Origin: Roseiarcus sp963741845
GTDB taxonomy: Bacteria; Pseudomonadota; Alphaproteobacteria; Rhizobiales; Beijerinckiaceae
Assembly: GCA_963741845.1 (NCBI GenBank)
Contig: CAVUJV010000017.1
Coordinates: 1-64,000 of the forward strand
Length of the DNA: 64,000 bases
Reading direction: 5' to 3'
Below, piece by piece: positions 18,295 through 27,789 of the stretch. Each line of letters opens with the position of its first letter. The first letter of the stretch is position 1. Both the position numbers and the translations under genes were made by a program. Below the pieces are notes generated by a model that searched no databases, had not been told where the DNA came from, and was given only the letters and a program-made list of their open reading frames with translations.

Positions 18295-18870
18295 CTACGC
18301 CGCCAAGGCCGGCTCGCGAGGCGCCTCTTCGGTGATCACGCTGAAGCGGGTCAGCGTATGCGGACCGAACGAGGTGATCACGGAACGTCGGCCGCGCCCG
18401 CCCCCCGGGCGATCAGGATGCGGCCAATTCTGCGCGTGGTGTGCCGCAGGTCAAAAGTGTACCGGCGGCCACCGAGATACGCCTCGAACCACGCGTTGAA
18501 GTCCATTGGCGCGGCTCGGCCGCGACGCCGATGTCGCCCAAGATAGCCATTGCAGTACCGCGCTGGAATGTCGAGGCAACGGCAGAGTGTTACCCCGAGA
18601 TGGGTGAAGTCCCGGCAGACTCCAACCTGCTCGTCGATCTCGTCGGCCGCCGTCCGGGTTGGCCGCACCTCGGGGTAGCTGAAGCGCAACCGGCCATGAA
18701 CGTAATCGCATATCGCCTGGACCTTGGCGTACCCTCCGGGGAATCGATCCAAACGCGCCCCAGCTGAAATCTGATATGAGTTCGCACTTGCGCATTTGCG
18801 TCTGCAGCTCTTCCGGTGCGGGCGGAAGGCGTGCCGCGGCGCCGGCGTTCTTGGCATGGGCCTCGCACAT
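18295..18870 (-). pseudogene. Transglutaminase-like protein, multiply frameshifted
   Basis: Recognisable blocks in successive frames: SDFSWGAFGSIP, then GGYAKVQAICDYVHGRLRFSY, EQVGVCRDFTHLGVTLCRCLDIPARYCNGYLG (catalytic Cys in GVCRDF), APMDFNAWFEAYLGGRRYTFDLRH (catalytic His region), RIGRILIARG, and SFGPHTLTRFSVITEE ending TAG at 18295-18297. At least three frame changes separate them (near 18740, 18540 and 18395). The N-terminal third is missing. A dead gene of the bacterial transglutaminase-like superfamily. Confidence 0.75.
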
Positions 18871-19162
18871 GCGCGTCTAGGAATGGAACCACTCTGGCGA
18901 GTTCGAATGCAGGGTTACGCGCGACAGCGAAACAAGTGATTGCGTTCCATAAAATGGATTATGCGAATCGCGGTTGTTGCTCTATCCGCCGCAAGCCGCA
19001 CGCCTTTTGCGATGTCATCCCCGGGTTACTGCGATCCGTCGTCAGTGGCGTCGTTCGTCGCTGGCGAGAGCCACTCAGAGATTGCCGCTCGAACGCCTTC
19101 CGGGCAGCCTTTTCGATGACCTGGTCCTCGAGTTTTTGGCATGAATGGCGAGGCGGTTAACG
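18871..19162. other. No gene seen
   Basis: About 290 bases between the transglutaminase remnant and the DUF1543 gene. No convincing reading frame or structured repeat was seen; the promoter of the DUF1543 gene should lie near the right edge. Confidence 0.5.
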
Positions 19163-19669
19163 ATGAAGCTCTTCATGGTCTACGTCGGCGGCAGTCTCGG
19201 GAACGCGAATATCGAACTGCACGACGTCCGGTTCTCGATCGGCGAAACGATCGAGGCCTGTTACGATGACCTGCGACGGCAGTGGTGGGGCGATCCGAAG
19301 AGCCTGCATCTCGACTGCTGGGGCGCGGTCGAGCAAGCCGACGGATACGATATCGAACTCGTGCGCGGGCCGGCGTTCAATGGCGCCCTCAGCCTTTTCT
19401 TCGTCAATCTCGGCGGCTATAGGGCCGACGAATTCGGCGAACTCCATCGCAACGTGCTGATCGTGGCGCCCGGAGCGAGTTCGGCGAAGACGAAAGCGTT
19501 GCGCATGGTTCGTGGATGGGCGCAACCGCACAGAGACGAGCTGTTCGAAGTCGAGAAGACGATCGATATCGGCGCTGCGTCGCTGGGACTCGGGTTTTCA
19601 ATTGCCCTGACCAGGGCGTCGGCCGAGCGGCCGTTCTCCTTCCAGAGCCGCTATGTCCCGATCGGATAG
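19163..19669 (+). CDS. DUF1543 domain protein
   Basis: 168 aa from ATG 19163 (MKLFMVYVGGSLGNANIELHDVRF); the in-frame ATG at 19145 would add six residues. DUF1543 features are the N-terminal MKLFMVxxGG, IELHDVxFxIG and LHLDCWGAVEQADGYDIE. The family is of unknown function and often found as a small soluble protein. Stands alone on the plus strand; no operon partner. Confidence 0.8.
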   Translation: MKLFMVYVGGSLGNANIELHDVRFSIGETIEACYDDLRRQWWGDPKSLHLDCWGAVEQADGYDIELVRGPAFNGALSLFFVNLGGYRADEFGELHRNVLIVAPGASSAKTKALRMVRGWAQPHRDELFEVEKTIDIGAASLGLGFSIALTRASAERPFSFQSRYVPIG

Positions 19670-19751
19670 CGCGGTCCCCGCTCCATGCCGAAGCAATTTG
19701 CAAAATTCGCAACGCGTTACGGTGTTTCGCATTCGGCCGAGCCTCTGGTGT

Positions 19752-20033
19752 CTACATCACTCGCCTGCCGGAGCGGGGCAGTGTAAGGCGGTCAAGAATT
19801 TCGCCGACCAGAATATGCGCCTGAGCCGCGGTCAGGCTCTCTCCGACGACGGTCTCGTCGAGCCTCAACCGAAACATCGAACGGGAGTCGCCCGGCGTCT
19901 CCAGTTCGATGACGATCCGTTCGACCCTGCTCGTATCGCTTGCGGTCAAGTTCCTGCCTCGGTCAGCCCTCGCCCAGTCCGCGTGAGCGGAAGGCCGCAA
20001 GGGAAAGGAATGCAACGAAGGAAACTGAAGCAC
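19752..20033 (-). CDS. Small hypothetical protein
   Basis: 93 aa if read from GTG 20033, but the conserved-looking part is SDTSRVERIVIELETPGDSRSMFRLRLDETVVGESLTAAQAHILVGEILDRLTLP, and a TTG near 19949 could be the true start (about 66 aa). The periodic beta-like N-terminal half and helical end look like a real small domain. Divergent from the ParB-like gene. Function unknown. Confidence 0.5.
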   Translation of the reverse strand: MLQFPSLHSFPLRPSAHADWARADRGRNLTASDTSRVERIVIELETPGDSRSMFRLRLDETVVGESLTAAQAHILVGEILDRLTLPRSGRRVM

Positions 20034-20146
20034 GGGACGCCCGTCCGCCGCAAAGGGTGGGTTCGCCCCGCCGCTGACGCTGGACGGGGCGAATCCCGGC
20101 GCTGAAGCCCCGCCTTTGCCCCGGCCGGATCGGCCGCGCTCTCACC

Positions 20147-20185
20147 GGTTTCGTCTTCGAGGAAGATCCTCGATCAGACGAAACC
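20147..20185 (+). promoter_or_regulatory. Long hairpin directly upstream of the ParB-like gene
   Basis: Outer arms GGTTTCGTCT (20147-20156) and AGACGAAACC (20176-20185), inner arms TCGAGGA (20157-20163) and TCCTCGA (20167-20173), loop AGA. That makes 17 paired bases interrupted only by a TC bulge. The Shine-Dalgarno AGGAG starts right after it and the ATG is at 20198. It could be an operator or centromere-like site for the ParB protein, or an RNA control element. Confidence 0.7.
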
Positions 20186-20197
20186 AGGAGAAACAAG

Positions 20198-21976
20198 ATG
20201 GAACTGCGACGCGTCGATCCCCGTACCTTGAAGAAGAATCCAAGCAATCCCCGAAAAATCCAGCCCGGCGAAATGTCGGACGCAACGCTCGCCGCCAGCA
20301 TCACCGCAATCGGCATCCTCCAGCCCCCAGCCGTCACCGAGAAGGATGGCGAGCTGACCATCGCCTATGGCGCCCGCCGCATCCGCATCGCCATTGCTCT
20401 CGGCCTCCCCGAGATCGACGTCCTCGTCAAAGATCCCGGCGAGGACGATCATATGCGGGCGGTCAGCGAGAATGTCGTGCGGGCTCCCATGGCGACAGTC
20501 GACCTGTGGCGCGCCATCGAGAGCCTAGCTTCCGAGAACTGGACCGAAGAGGCGATCGCCTCCGCTCTGGCTATCCCCGTACGCCAGATCCGCAAGCTCC
20601 GCCTTCTCGCGACCGTCCATCCGGCGATCCTCGACCAGATCGGCGCGGGGGATATGCCGAAGGAGCAGGAACTGCGCACCATCGCCGCCGCCTCCCGCGA
20701 GGATCAGGCCGCGGTGTGGAAGAAGTTCAAGCCCAAAAAAGGCGAGGCTGCCCAGTGGTGGCAGATCGACCGGGCGTTGCAGAAGACCCGTTTCTTCGCC
20801 AGGGACGCCAAATTCGGCGAGGATGAACGCGCCGCCTTCGCCATCGTCTGGCAGGAAGACCTGTTCGCCGAGGGCGACGAGGACAATCGCTTCACCGTCG
20901 ACGGCGAGGCCTTCGTCTCCGCCCAGCGCGCATGGCTTGACGCCAACATGCCGAAGAACGGCGTCTGGATCGAGATCGACGCCTATGGCCAGGCGAAGCT
21001 TCCCCCGAGGGCGCAGAGGACATGGGCGAAGCCGAGGAAGGGCGACCAGATCGGCTTTATGATCCAGCCGCGCGACGGCACAATCCACGAGGTCGTGTTC
21101 CGTATCTCCGAGCCGGAGGTCCGGAAGGGCAAAGCCCGCACGGGAGCCGCTTCTGAGGATAGCGCGCCGACGCCGAAGAAGACCCGCCCGGAGATCACGC
21201 ATAAGGGGACGGAAATCATCGGCGCGCTACGCACCGAAGCGCTGGTGAAAAGCCTTGCGGTCAACGATTGCGACGACGGAACCTTGATTGGGTTGCTCGT
21301 CCTTGCTCTGGACGCGCGCAACGTCTCGATTCAGACCGAGGAATCCACCCGCTCGACGCGAACAAAACTCGTCCAGTCGATCACGGAGGGCGGCCGGCTC
21401 TCCCAGGACGCCGGGCGCTTGCGTGTCGTCGCCCGGCAGATGCTGGCAAACGTTCTCTCTTGTTCGCTCGGCCGGAGCGATAGCGGGCTCGTCGCGCGCA
21501 TCGCCGGCGACGCGCTCGGAGCCGACCCTCATATCGGCAACATGGCGACCGAGGATTTTCTCGGCTGCCTGTCGAAGGCGGGGATCGAGAAAGTCGGATC
21601 GAGCCTCCGCGTCCTGCCGCGCCCGCGCGCAAAAGAGACGCGCGCCGAGGTGATCAAGCAGGCGTCGGGCACGACCTATGTGCATCCGGCCGCATTGTTC
21701 GGGCTCACCGAAGCTGAAATCGCGCTGCACGCCGAAACGCCGAGAGACTATTCGTGGGCTCACGGCGATACCGGCGAAGACGATCAAAGCGCCGTCGACG
21801 TCCGCGAAGCCGACGTCATGACCAGGGGTGACGATGATGTCGTCGCCGAACATGAGCGTGACGATGACGCCCTCGCCGATGAAAACGCCCGTCTCGACGA
21901 CGAGATCGAAGGCGAGCCTCCTTTGACGCCGGCTCGTTCTCGCCCCGCGCAGCGCGGACGCGCCATGGCGGCGTGA
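20198..21976 (+). CDS. ParB/RepB/Spo0J-type plasmid protein
   Basis: 592 aa. The N-terminal ParB/Srx-like domain starts RRVDPRTLKKNPSNPRKI and holds GILQPPAVTEKDGELTIAYGARRIRIA (residues about 40-70) with the GxRR box; an HTH region follows (WTEEAIASALAIPVRQIRKLRLLA, about 115-140). The long C-terminal extension (about 300-592) is unlike chromosomal ParB and ends in an acidic, disordered tail. No ParA-like ATPase is adjacent. This type of long ParB-like protein is common on alphaproteobacterial plasmids and integrative elements; a role in maintenance or regulation is inferred. Preceded by the hairpin at 20147-20185. Confidence 0.8.
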   Translation: MELRRVDPRTLKKNPSNPRKIQPGEMSDATLAASITAIGILQPPAVTEKDGELTIAYGARRIRIAIALGLPEIDVLVKDPGEDDHMRAVSENVVRAPMATVDLWRAIESLASENWTEEAIASALAIPVRQIRKLRLLATVHPAILDQIGAGDMPKEQELRTIAAASREDQAAVWKKFKPKKGEAAQWWQIDRALQKTRFFARDAKFGEDERAAFAIVWQEDLFAEGDEDNRFTVDGEAFVSAQRAWLDANMPKNGVWIEIDAYGQAKLPPRAQRTWAKPRKGDQIGFMIQPRDGTIHEVVFRISEPEVRKGKARTGAASEDSAPTPKKTRPEITHKGTEIIGALRTEALVKSLAVNDCDDGTLIGLLVLALDARNVSIQTEESTRSTRTKLVQSITEGGRLSQDAGRLRVVARQMLANVLSCSLGRSDSGLVARIAGDALGADPHIGNMATEDFLGCLSKAGIEKVGSSLRVLPRPRAKETRAEVIKQASGTTYVHPAALFGLTEAEIALHAETPRDYSWAHGDTGEDDQSAVDVREADVMTRGDDDVVAEHERDDDALADENARLDDEIEGEPPLTPARSRPAQRGRAMAA

Positions 21977-22023
21977 TCCTCCGCCCACAACGACTTATTC
22001 CGAAAGTCTCACGCGAGCGCCGG

Positions 22024-22438
22024 TCAATGGACAGGCGCTCGCCTCCTTGGGAAACTCCACCACGATCCACACGATCCCCGTAGCCTCCGACCTTCCTGCC
22101 CGGGCCGCTTCCCGATGCTTCCCGACGCGCGCCCTTCTCCGCGAGGAGGCGCGTCATGGGCCATGCTGATCGATCCCCCCAGTCCACGATCCTCGAGGAG
22201 GATGCGGATCGCTTCGCCCTCGCTCATCCTCGAATGCGAGCGCGCGGCAAGCCGCAACAACCCGAGCGCCTGCAATCCGATCCGATGGAACAGGACCGCA
22301 TGGCGGCGTTACCTCCATGCCGCGGCCCACGCGCCAAGCCTCACAGCTCTCGAGCGCATTTTCGCCCGCTGACGCCAAAGCGACAGCCTGCTCGTCTCGC
22401 AACTCAGCCGAGATGAAGTCCGCTTCTCTCTTCTGCAA
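22024..22438 (-). pseudogene. Possible small plasmid gene with frameshift
   Basis: From ATG 22438 the reading MQKREADFISAELRDEQAVALASAGENALESCEAWRVG is protein-like, and in a second frame from about 22310 it continues IGLQALGLLRLAARSHSRMSEGEAIRILLEDRG. The two parts look like one small helical protein broken by a one-base shift near 22310. No family recognised; low confidence. Confidence 0.35.
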
Positions 22439-22459
22439 GGGACGGCGGAACCTTTTCGT

Positions 22460-22884
22460 TCAATGATTGACGCCGACGCCAGGTTGCAAATGAAACATGA
22501 TCAATCCATTCGAATTCCGCGAGAGAGTACAACCTCCCGTCGTCCCATCCGCCCTCCGCAGGGGGCGGACGGCGTTCTCCTCAAGCCATCCCGTCGTGCC
22601 GTCATAGCTCATGGCTTTTATGAAGCCGTTTTCAACGACCGGCGGCCAAACAATGTAGATTATGGTAGAGACTTGGCGCACCGCTTTTTGCGCCCTCCCT
22701 TGGCGTATCTAGAATCCAGGGGAATTTCGCCCCCGTCCGGAGATCATCCTGGCTCAGTTGCAAACCTTCGAATATTGATTTCGACGCACTGAAATCCGGA
22801 CACTGCTTCACCCGTCGGCTTCGCAGAGGCTTCGCAGAACGTCAGCAGCGTCAGGATGGTTGAAGTGAAAATGACCGCCTTCAT
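22460..22884 (-). pseudogene. Exported SH3-like protein, frameshifted
   Basis: From ATG 22884: signal peptide MKAVIFTSTILTLLTFCEASA, then GEAVSGFQCVEIN. The continuation FEGLQLSQDDLRTGAKFPWILDTPREGAK is one frame over, and the final part STIIYIVWPPVVENGFIKAMSYDGTTGWLEENAVRPLRRADG (an SH3-like beta pattern) is in a third. Two frameshifts, near 22760 and 22690. It follows the lytic transglycosylase gene by 14 bases, so it belonged to that operon, probably as a periplasmic cell-wall-associated protein. Confidence 0.6.
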
Positions 22885-22897
22885 GAAGCTCTCCCTA

Positions 22898-23767
22898 TCA
22901 CTGAGCCAAAACGCTGTGACTTGCGGTCGCCGAGCCGAGCTTGGCGGTGACAGTAGCCCGCCACTCGCCAACCGTGCTTGATGTCGAGAGACCATTCGCT
23001 GCGAGAGAGGCGGCACCCAGTCCCGTAAGCTCCCCGATATTCTCGGAGTCGTCAGCGACCGCGACCGCTGGTCCCACGCCGGCGCCGAACTGATAGACCG
23101 CCCGCACGGCAAGCACTGTGGGGTCCTCGACACCGTTAGATTGCAGCAATTGCGCGTCGCTCCGCAACTCATAGGATGCGGCATAGGCTTCCGTCGTCGG
23201 ATCCATCTGTCCCGCGAGCCCTGAAACGATGCTGCCCGCTATATCCGGATCGTAGGCGACCGCGCCGCCGATGTCCGCCGTGTAGGTCGAGTTGATCATC
23301 TGGAATGCCCCGGCCGCGCTGCTGCCTGAGGAGGCGCCGACATTTTGGCAGTTCGACTCCATCACGCAAGTCGCAGCGAGCGCTGTGGCGCTCACTCCCA
23401 TCGCCGCCGCCGCCGCTTCCGCTTGCGACCCCCATTCCTGAGCCATCATCGTGTTATACGCATCGCCGCTTCCGCCACTGCTGACGCTTCCGCCTCCCCC
23501 GCTTCCGCCACTGCTGTAACCCGAACCGCCCAAAGACGACGAGCCGCCGGGGAACGAAAAGGCCGGCAAGCCCGGCTCTGAGAATGTCGGCTTGACCTGC
23601 ACCGGCAAGCCGCTCGGAAGCACCAGGGTGGGATCGGCATGGGCAGCCGCCATTGCGGCGACCTCAATGCCGAGAGCGACCCCTGCGGTTGTCCATAGCG
23701 CTCGCGAGCGCCGCTTCTGCGGCGGCTCGCCCACGCGCCAAAGCCCCAGCTGCGCCCTCCCGAACAT
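22898..23767 (-). CDS. Lytic transglycosylase-like protein, exported
   Basis: 289 aa. Signal-like N-terminus (WTTAGVALGIEVAAMAAAHADP), a low-complexity Gly/Ser linker (about 75-105), then a lysozyme-like domain: ATCVMESNCQNVGASSGSSAAGAFQMINSTY with the expected catalytic Glu in MESN and the GAFQM motif. Such enzymes cut peptidoglycan to let transfer machines through. Upstream (23813-23821) is a copy of the GGCGCGAAC motif shared with the transfer genes, suggesting co-regulation. Distinct from the second transglycosylase at 44888. Confidence 0.75.
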   Translation of the reverse strand: MFGRAQLGLWRVGEPPQKRRSRALWTTAGVALGIEVAAMAAAHADPTLVLPSGLPVQVKPTFSEPGLPAFSFPGGSSSLGGSGYSSGGSGGGGSVSSGGSGDAYNTMMAQEWGSQAEAAAAAMGVSATALAATCVMESNCQNVGASSGSSAAGAFQMINSTYTADIGGAVAYDPDIAGSIVSGLAGQMDPTTEAYAASYELRSDAQLLQSNGVEDPTVLAVRAVYQFGAGVGPAVAVADDSENIGELTGLGAASLAANGLSTSSTVGEWRATVTAKLGSATASHSVLAQ

Positions 23768-23804
23768 GAAGCCTCCTCGTCCAACAACGGGCCTCGATCG
23801 TTCC

Positions 23805-23846
23805 CCCGCGACGGCGCGAACGAGAACGCGGGATTTTTATGGGTCG
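23805..23846 (-). promoter_or_regulatory. Transfer-regulon motif upstream of the transglycosylase gene
   Basis: Core GGCGCGAAC at 23813-23821, read as GTTCGCGCC on the coding strand, 46 bases before the start codon. An AAAAAT tract lies upstream on the coding strand. One of nine similar sites in the window; this one shares GACGGCGCGAACGAGAACGC with the site before dotD. Confidence 0.55.
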
Positions 23847-24044
23847 TAAAGATTCCGGCCTGCGGGAATAGGCGTGCCTCAATGCACCCTTCGCGGCCTT
23901 GGAGGTTGCGCTGCCCTTCGGGCGCGCGGGGTCGACCGTGGGCGGGCGGCGCGGTGGCGATTGCATCGAAGTAGGGCACGCCTCATGCGCGCGGTTCGGC
24001 TTCGCCGCGGTGACAGGGGGCTTGCGCGCTCATCTCCGCCTCCG

Positions 24045-24281
24045 TCAGAAGCAGTGAATCCGTCGATCCTCATGCTCCCAGACGCACGTGTCTGCCAGAG
24101 TTACTGAGACATCTTTATTCGCGTAGCGACAGACCATCCTGAGCGGCCGGATCGCGGCATGCAGATTGTGCCATCGTTGCTCCTGCAATTCACCAGTCCC
24201 AAACCCCCTCTTCTTCCGTTCGTCCGTCCCGGCCGCGCTTCCGCGTCGCCTACGGACAGACGACCGGCCTGCTGTCTCCAT
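24045..24281 (-). CDS. Possible small hypothetical protein
   Basis: 78 aa; the C-terminal half (WHNLHAAIRPLRMVCRYANKDVSVTLADTCVWEHEDRRIHCF) looks protein-like, while the N-terminus is Arg-rich and less convincing. Support comes from a GGCGCGAAC motif at 24326-24334, 45 bases upstream, the same spacing as for other motif-bearing genes. The rest of 23770-24390 shows no gene. Confidence 0.35.
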   Translation of the reverse strand: METAGRSSVRRRRGSAAGTDERKKRGFGTGELQEQRWHNLHAAIRPLRMVCRYANKDVSVTLADTCVWEHEDRRIHCF

Positions 24282-24391
24282 ATCCCGACTCTCTGAACGT
24301 CCTGACGTTCAGGGTCGAAGGTGGCGGCGCGAACAACTATCCCTTCTTGGCGGGAACCTGTCGGCGCGCCCCCAAAAGGCGCGATGTCGCC

Positions 24392-24964
24392 TCAGCGAGC
24401 CAAAGCCTTCTGCGCGGCTATGAGCGCATCGACATCCTCTTCGACGTTGGACGGACGCCACGGCTCGCCACGCTTGGCGAGCCCAATCGCCCGTCCGGCT
24501 CCATGGGCCGCCTGCGCGGCCGCATGGGCGACCAGCTGCATCCGCCCGGACTCCACCGCCCAGTAATTGGCGGCGTCCTCGAGCGGCGCCAGCCAGTAGC
24601 CGCCTTCCATCTGAGCGCCGGCGAGCTTCGCCCCCGCTTCGTCCGAAAGCAGCGCCGCCTGGCGCGCCTCGGCGCAGGCCGCGACAGCGCAATCGACGAG
24701 CGGCTTCAGCATCGCATTCAGCGCCGCCCGCCGCTCCTTCGGATCGGCCGGCAAGCTCGCCTTCGCGATCGACTCCGCCATGGCGCGGTCCGCTTTGCTC
24801 CGGATCTCGGGGTCGGGCGCGTCGAAGCCGAAGGCCTCGGCGATCAGCTCGACCTCGCGCGAATCCGGCGCGATCTCGCTCAGAAGGTCGATCGAAGGCT
24901 TCGCCCTCAGCTCGACTGGGAACCGGATCACGTTGCTGCCAAGGATCATCGTCTCGTAACGCAT
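24392..24964 (-). CDS. Conserved-looking hypothetical protein
   Basis: 190 aa from ATG 24964 (MRYETMILGSNVIRFP); the ATG at 24997 is less likely. Largely alpha-helical, Ala-rich, with EVELIAEAFGFDAPDPEIRSKADRAM in the middle and a VEEDVDALIAAQKALAR end. No known motif or membrane segment. Stands upstream of the ssb gene in opposite orientation. Function unknown. Confidence 0.6.
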   Translation of the reverse strand: MRYETMILGSNVIRFPVELRAKPSIDLLSEIAPDSREVELIAEAFGFDAPDPEIRSKADRAMAESIAKASLPADPKERRAALNAMLKPLVDCAVAACAEARQAALLSDEAGAKLAGAQMEGGYWLAPLEDAANYWAVESGRMQLVAHAAAQAAHGAGRAIGLAKRGEPWRPSNVEEDVDALIAAQKALAR

Positions 24965-25166
24965 GACGCGGCCTCCAGTCGAACAAACAGGGAACAATTA
25001 GCAGGGGTTCAAAGCCCACGCAATACAAGATGTTGAGAAAAGCAGGAGAGGGCGCCCGAGAAGAATGTAAGGGTGGAGGAGAGAGAACGGATCGGCGCTT
25101 CGACGCTCATGTCCGTTCGGTCCCTCGGGTTATCTGGCGGCTTTAAGCCGGCCGTCCGCGCCGCAA

Positions 25167-25330
25167 TGGCTGCGCTCGACGATTTTCCCCTTCGGCCTCA
25201 TGGGCCGAATTCCTCGCGGGGCAAAATCGCTGCCCTCCGCCATCCTCCGCTTGACGCTTCGGCCCGCTCGTTCCTCGCGGGTGCTGGCGCGGCTCGCCCG
25301 GCTTCGTTCAGCCGCACCCGAGGGACCGAC
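25167..25330 (+). ncRNA. Structured leader of ssb, copy 1
   Basis: Outer stem CGATTTTCCCC (25180-25190) with GGGGCAAAATCG (25218-25229); inner hairpin TTCGGCC (25191-25197) with GGCCGAA (25203-25209); then TTCCTCGCG. The same fold, with different paired bases, occurs in the leader of the gene at 27983. Compensatory changes in both stems argue for a real RNA structure. It lies 150-200 bases before the ssb start. Confidence 0.6.
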
Positions 25331-25378
25331 GGCATGAGCCGAAGGCCCGAGGGGAGACGGAAAGAAGGAACGAAGAGC

Positions 25379-25753
25379 ATGAACACGATCGCGGAATTCA
25401 CGATCATCGGCCGCGTTGGCGAAATCAGGCAGGTCGGCTCGACGCTGCGGGTCAGCGTAGCGTCGAGCTTCAGCCGCCGCGACAACAGCGGCGAATGGAT
25501 CGAGCGCACCCGCTGGAACGAACTCACCGTCTTCGGCGAGGGCACGCGCGGCTACGTCAAGCGCAACATCGTCAAGGGCGATCTCATCTTCACCTCGGGC
25601 TCGATGGGCCAGACCAAGTGGGAGAAGGGTGGCGAGACGGTCTACGGCGTCACCCTCGCCTGCGAGCGGATCGAGCGCCTGGCCAAGGGCCCGAACCACG
25701 GCGAGGGCAGGAACGGAGGAGGCGCAGGACGGCCGCCGCTCGCCGGCGGATAA
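25379..25753 (+). CDS. ssb: Single-stranded DNA-binding protein
   Basis: 124 aa from ATG 25379 (MNTIAEFTIIGRVGEIRQVGSTLRVSVASS); the frame is open further upstream through the leader but has no homology there. OB-fold signs: RTRWNELTVFGEGTRGYVKRNIVKGDLIFTSGSM and TVYGVTLACERIERL. The acidic DDIPF-type C-terminal tip of chromosomal SSB is missing; the tail is Gly/Pro-rich (GGGAGRPPLAGG), as in some plasmid SSBs. It would coat the single strand during transfer or repair. Confidence 0.85.
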   Translation: MNTIAEFTIIGRVGEIRQVGSTLRVSVASSFSRRDNSGEWIERTRWNELTVFGEGTRGYVKRNIVKGDLIFTSGSMGQTKWEKGGETVYGVTLACERIERLAKGPNHGEGRNGGGAGRPPLAGG

Positions 25754-25899
25754 CTCGCGACATTCCGTTCTGAGACGGTCGGCATGGGGAGGCCTCGGCC
25801 TCCCCGCGTTCTCTTCAACCGCGTAAGGCGAGTCGTCGGGCGCGTCGGCCAGCCGGAGAAGGGGAGAATCCCGTGCGGAACCGTGCTACAGTGTCGGCC

Positions 25900-26498
25900 A
25901 TGAACCTCGCCGTGCGCAAGCCGATGTCGCTCGCCGAATTCCTCGAATGGGAGGATCGACAGGAACTGCGCTTCGAGTTCGATGGCGTCGAGGCCGTCGC
26001 TATGACCGGCGGCACGGCCGGCCACGCAACAATTCAGGGAAACCTTGCCGTCGCCATTGGCGGAAGGCTTAAGGGCAAGCCCTGCCGGTTTTACGGAAGC
26101 GATCTCAAGATACGCGTCGCTGAAGACCATATCCGTTATCCGGATGGTATGGTGGTGTGCTCGCGCGTCGACCGAACAGCCAAGGTCGTTACCGATCCCG
26201 TCGTCATCTTCGAGGTTCTCAGCCCGAGCACCGCCGCCAAAGACCGCATCGTCAAGGCGCGCGAGTACCAGGCGACGCCCTCTGTACAACGTTACGTCAT
26301 GCTTGAGCAGGACCGCGTCGGAGCCACTGTCCACGTCCGCGCCCAGATGGCTGGACCGTCCTCGTCCTGAAGGAAGATGATACGCTTGCGATGCCCGAAA
26401 TCGACCTCGCCGTCCCACTCGTCGAATTCTACGACGGTCTGGAATTTGAGGCGAACGAGGTCGAAGACGGCGATCCTCCGGCCCCCGCCACCGCCTGA
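25900..26498 (+). pseudogene. Uma2-family (DUF820) protein, frameshifted near the end
   Basis: From ATG 25900 (MNLAVRKPMSLAEFLEWEDRQELRFEFDG) the protein carries the family pattern VEAVAMTGGTAGHATIQGNLAVAI, SDLKIRV, IRYPDGMVVC and DPVVIFEVLSPST, i.e. a PD-(D/E)XK-like nuclease fold. At about 26345 the frame slips: the expected end (DGWTVLVLKEDDTLAMPEIDLAVPLVEFYDGLEFE...) is one frame over and stops at 26498. The frame as written stops at 26370. Function of the family is unproven. Confidence 0.75.
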
Positions 26499-27284
26499 TC
26501 GGTTCCAGCTACGCGGATGGATGAGCGCGTGCGCGTCAGTTCGCGATCTGTTATATGCCTGACGACTTCAGTCGCTATCGCGTCCACGAGATCTTCCGTC
26601 GCCTCCGCGACGGACGCGCTCAGTAGGCGCCCGCGCAATTTCAAGGGCACAAAACTGTTCGAATTCGTCGCCTAATAGCTCGCCATCGGCGAGCTGCGCA
26701 TCCCTTGATCAGGGGTTCCACGCCCGCCGCAATCAGGTCGGCGACATTGCGTTCGCATGCATTATGAAGAGCGCCCCCCGAGACGGCCGATGCGGGACCC
26801 CATGTCCGAGATCGATTGCAAAATGTTTCCTTGCGAGAGGAAGAGCGGCTGCTGAAGAGGGCGCTCGGCTGCGCGATCCCCGAATTTATCGCGCGCTTCG
26901 GAACCGCCGACGCTACCAAGCGAATCAATCGGAATTGCGGCGCGCGCGGTGCGCCCGGTCGCGAAAACTTTACACATTCTGGAGCGCCGTCCTGGCGCAG
27001 ATCGAGACGCCCGCGAAAGAGAACTCAGTTCGGAAGCGAGGCGAAGAGCGCGGACCGTTCGACCCCACCGGGACGCCTCGTTTCCACAAAGGCGCTCAGG
27101 CAATGGCGGCAGTCTTCTCTCGACAGTAACGCCGGCCGGAGCCGCACCTCCAGATTGCCGTGAAATCCTTGTAGGCGTCAGCACCGACCGCGCGACATCG
27201 CGGCGATCAGGGCGCAAGCCTGCACAATCCCGCGGCGCCGGCTGCGAAGTCACGATGAACTGCGCCGACGGCCGGATGCGGTTG
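26499..27284. other. No intact gene seen
   Basis: About 790 bases. On the minus strand short protein-like stretches in different frames (NVADLIAAGVEPLIKGCAA near 26740, and DGELLGDEFEQFCALEIARA near 26660) suggest a decayed small gene, but no start, stop or family can be given. Nothing else is convincing. Confidence 0.4.
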
Positions 27285-27765
27285 TGTTCGTCATCGCCGC
27301 GTCCCTGCGAGCGGCGATGACAGTCACGACGCAAGAGTTCTGGACCTTGGTGGAAACGCCGCAGAAACATCCAGCCCCGACCACGGAGTCGAGGACCGCT
27401 CGCCGACGAACAGCGCAGGGCTTCTCGGTCGCCTTGTCATCGAGGCGGGGACGCTTTGAGGCCATCGACGTCCATCCAGATGAGGGCTGAGCCCAGCGCG
27501 ACCAAGTCCCACGCCATAGTCGGGGACGATAAGGCCGAAGTTTCCCGCGCCGGCGACGCTTTCCGCGATCAGACGTCCTCCGAAGAAGGGCAGAACTCAC
27601 CGGGCCATCAAGATCGAGCCGCCCCAAGTGGATCCGAGCCTTGGGGAGGACGTCGCCGGTCTGTGCGCCGGCCATTTTCGTTGATCCTGTCTTACGCCAG
27701 CATTGGGCCGCGAGATCAGCCCGTCGCCAGCTCATTCCCCTCGGTTATGCGCGGCTCTTAAGCCC
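27285..27765 (-). pseudogene. Degenerate inverted copy of the 27983-28552 gene
   Basis: Read on the minus strand from about 27677, the DNA follows the gene at 27983 closely: AAATGGCC at the start, GTCCTCCCCAAGGC, GCGTCGCCGGCG...TTCGG, GACAAGGCGACCGAGA, and GGTCGGGGC...CCACCAAGGTC, but with many indels that break the frame. Its leader (GAGGGGAA...GGCGACGGGC, 27690-27765) is also related to the other copy. The two copies diverge head to head from about 27770. Confidence 0.7.
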
Positions 27766-27789
27766 AACCCGTTCGGCCAGCAACGGCTC

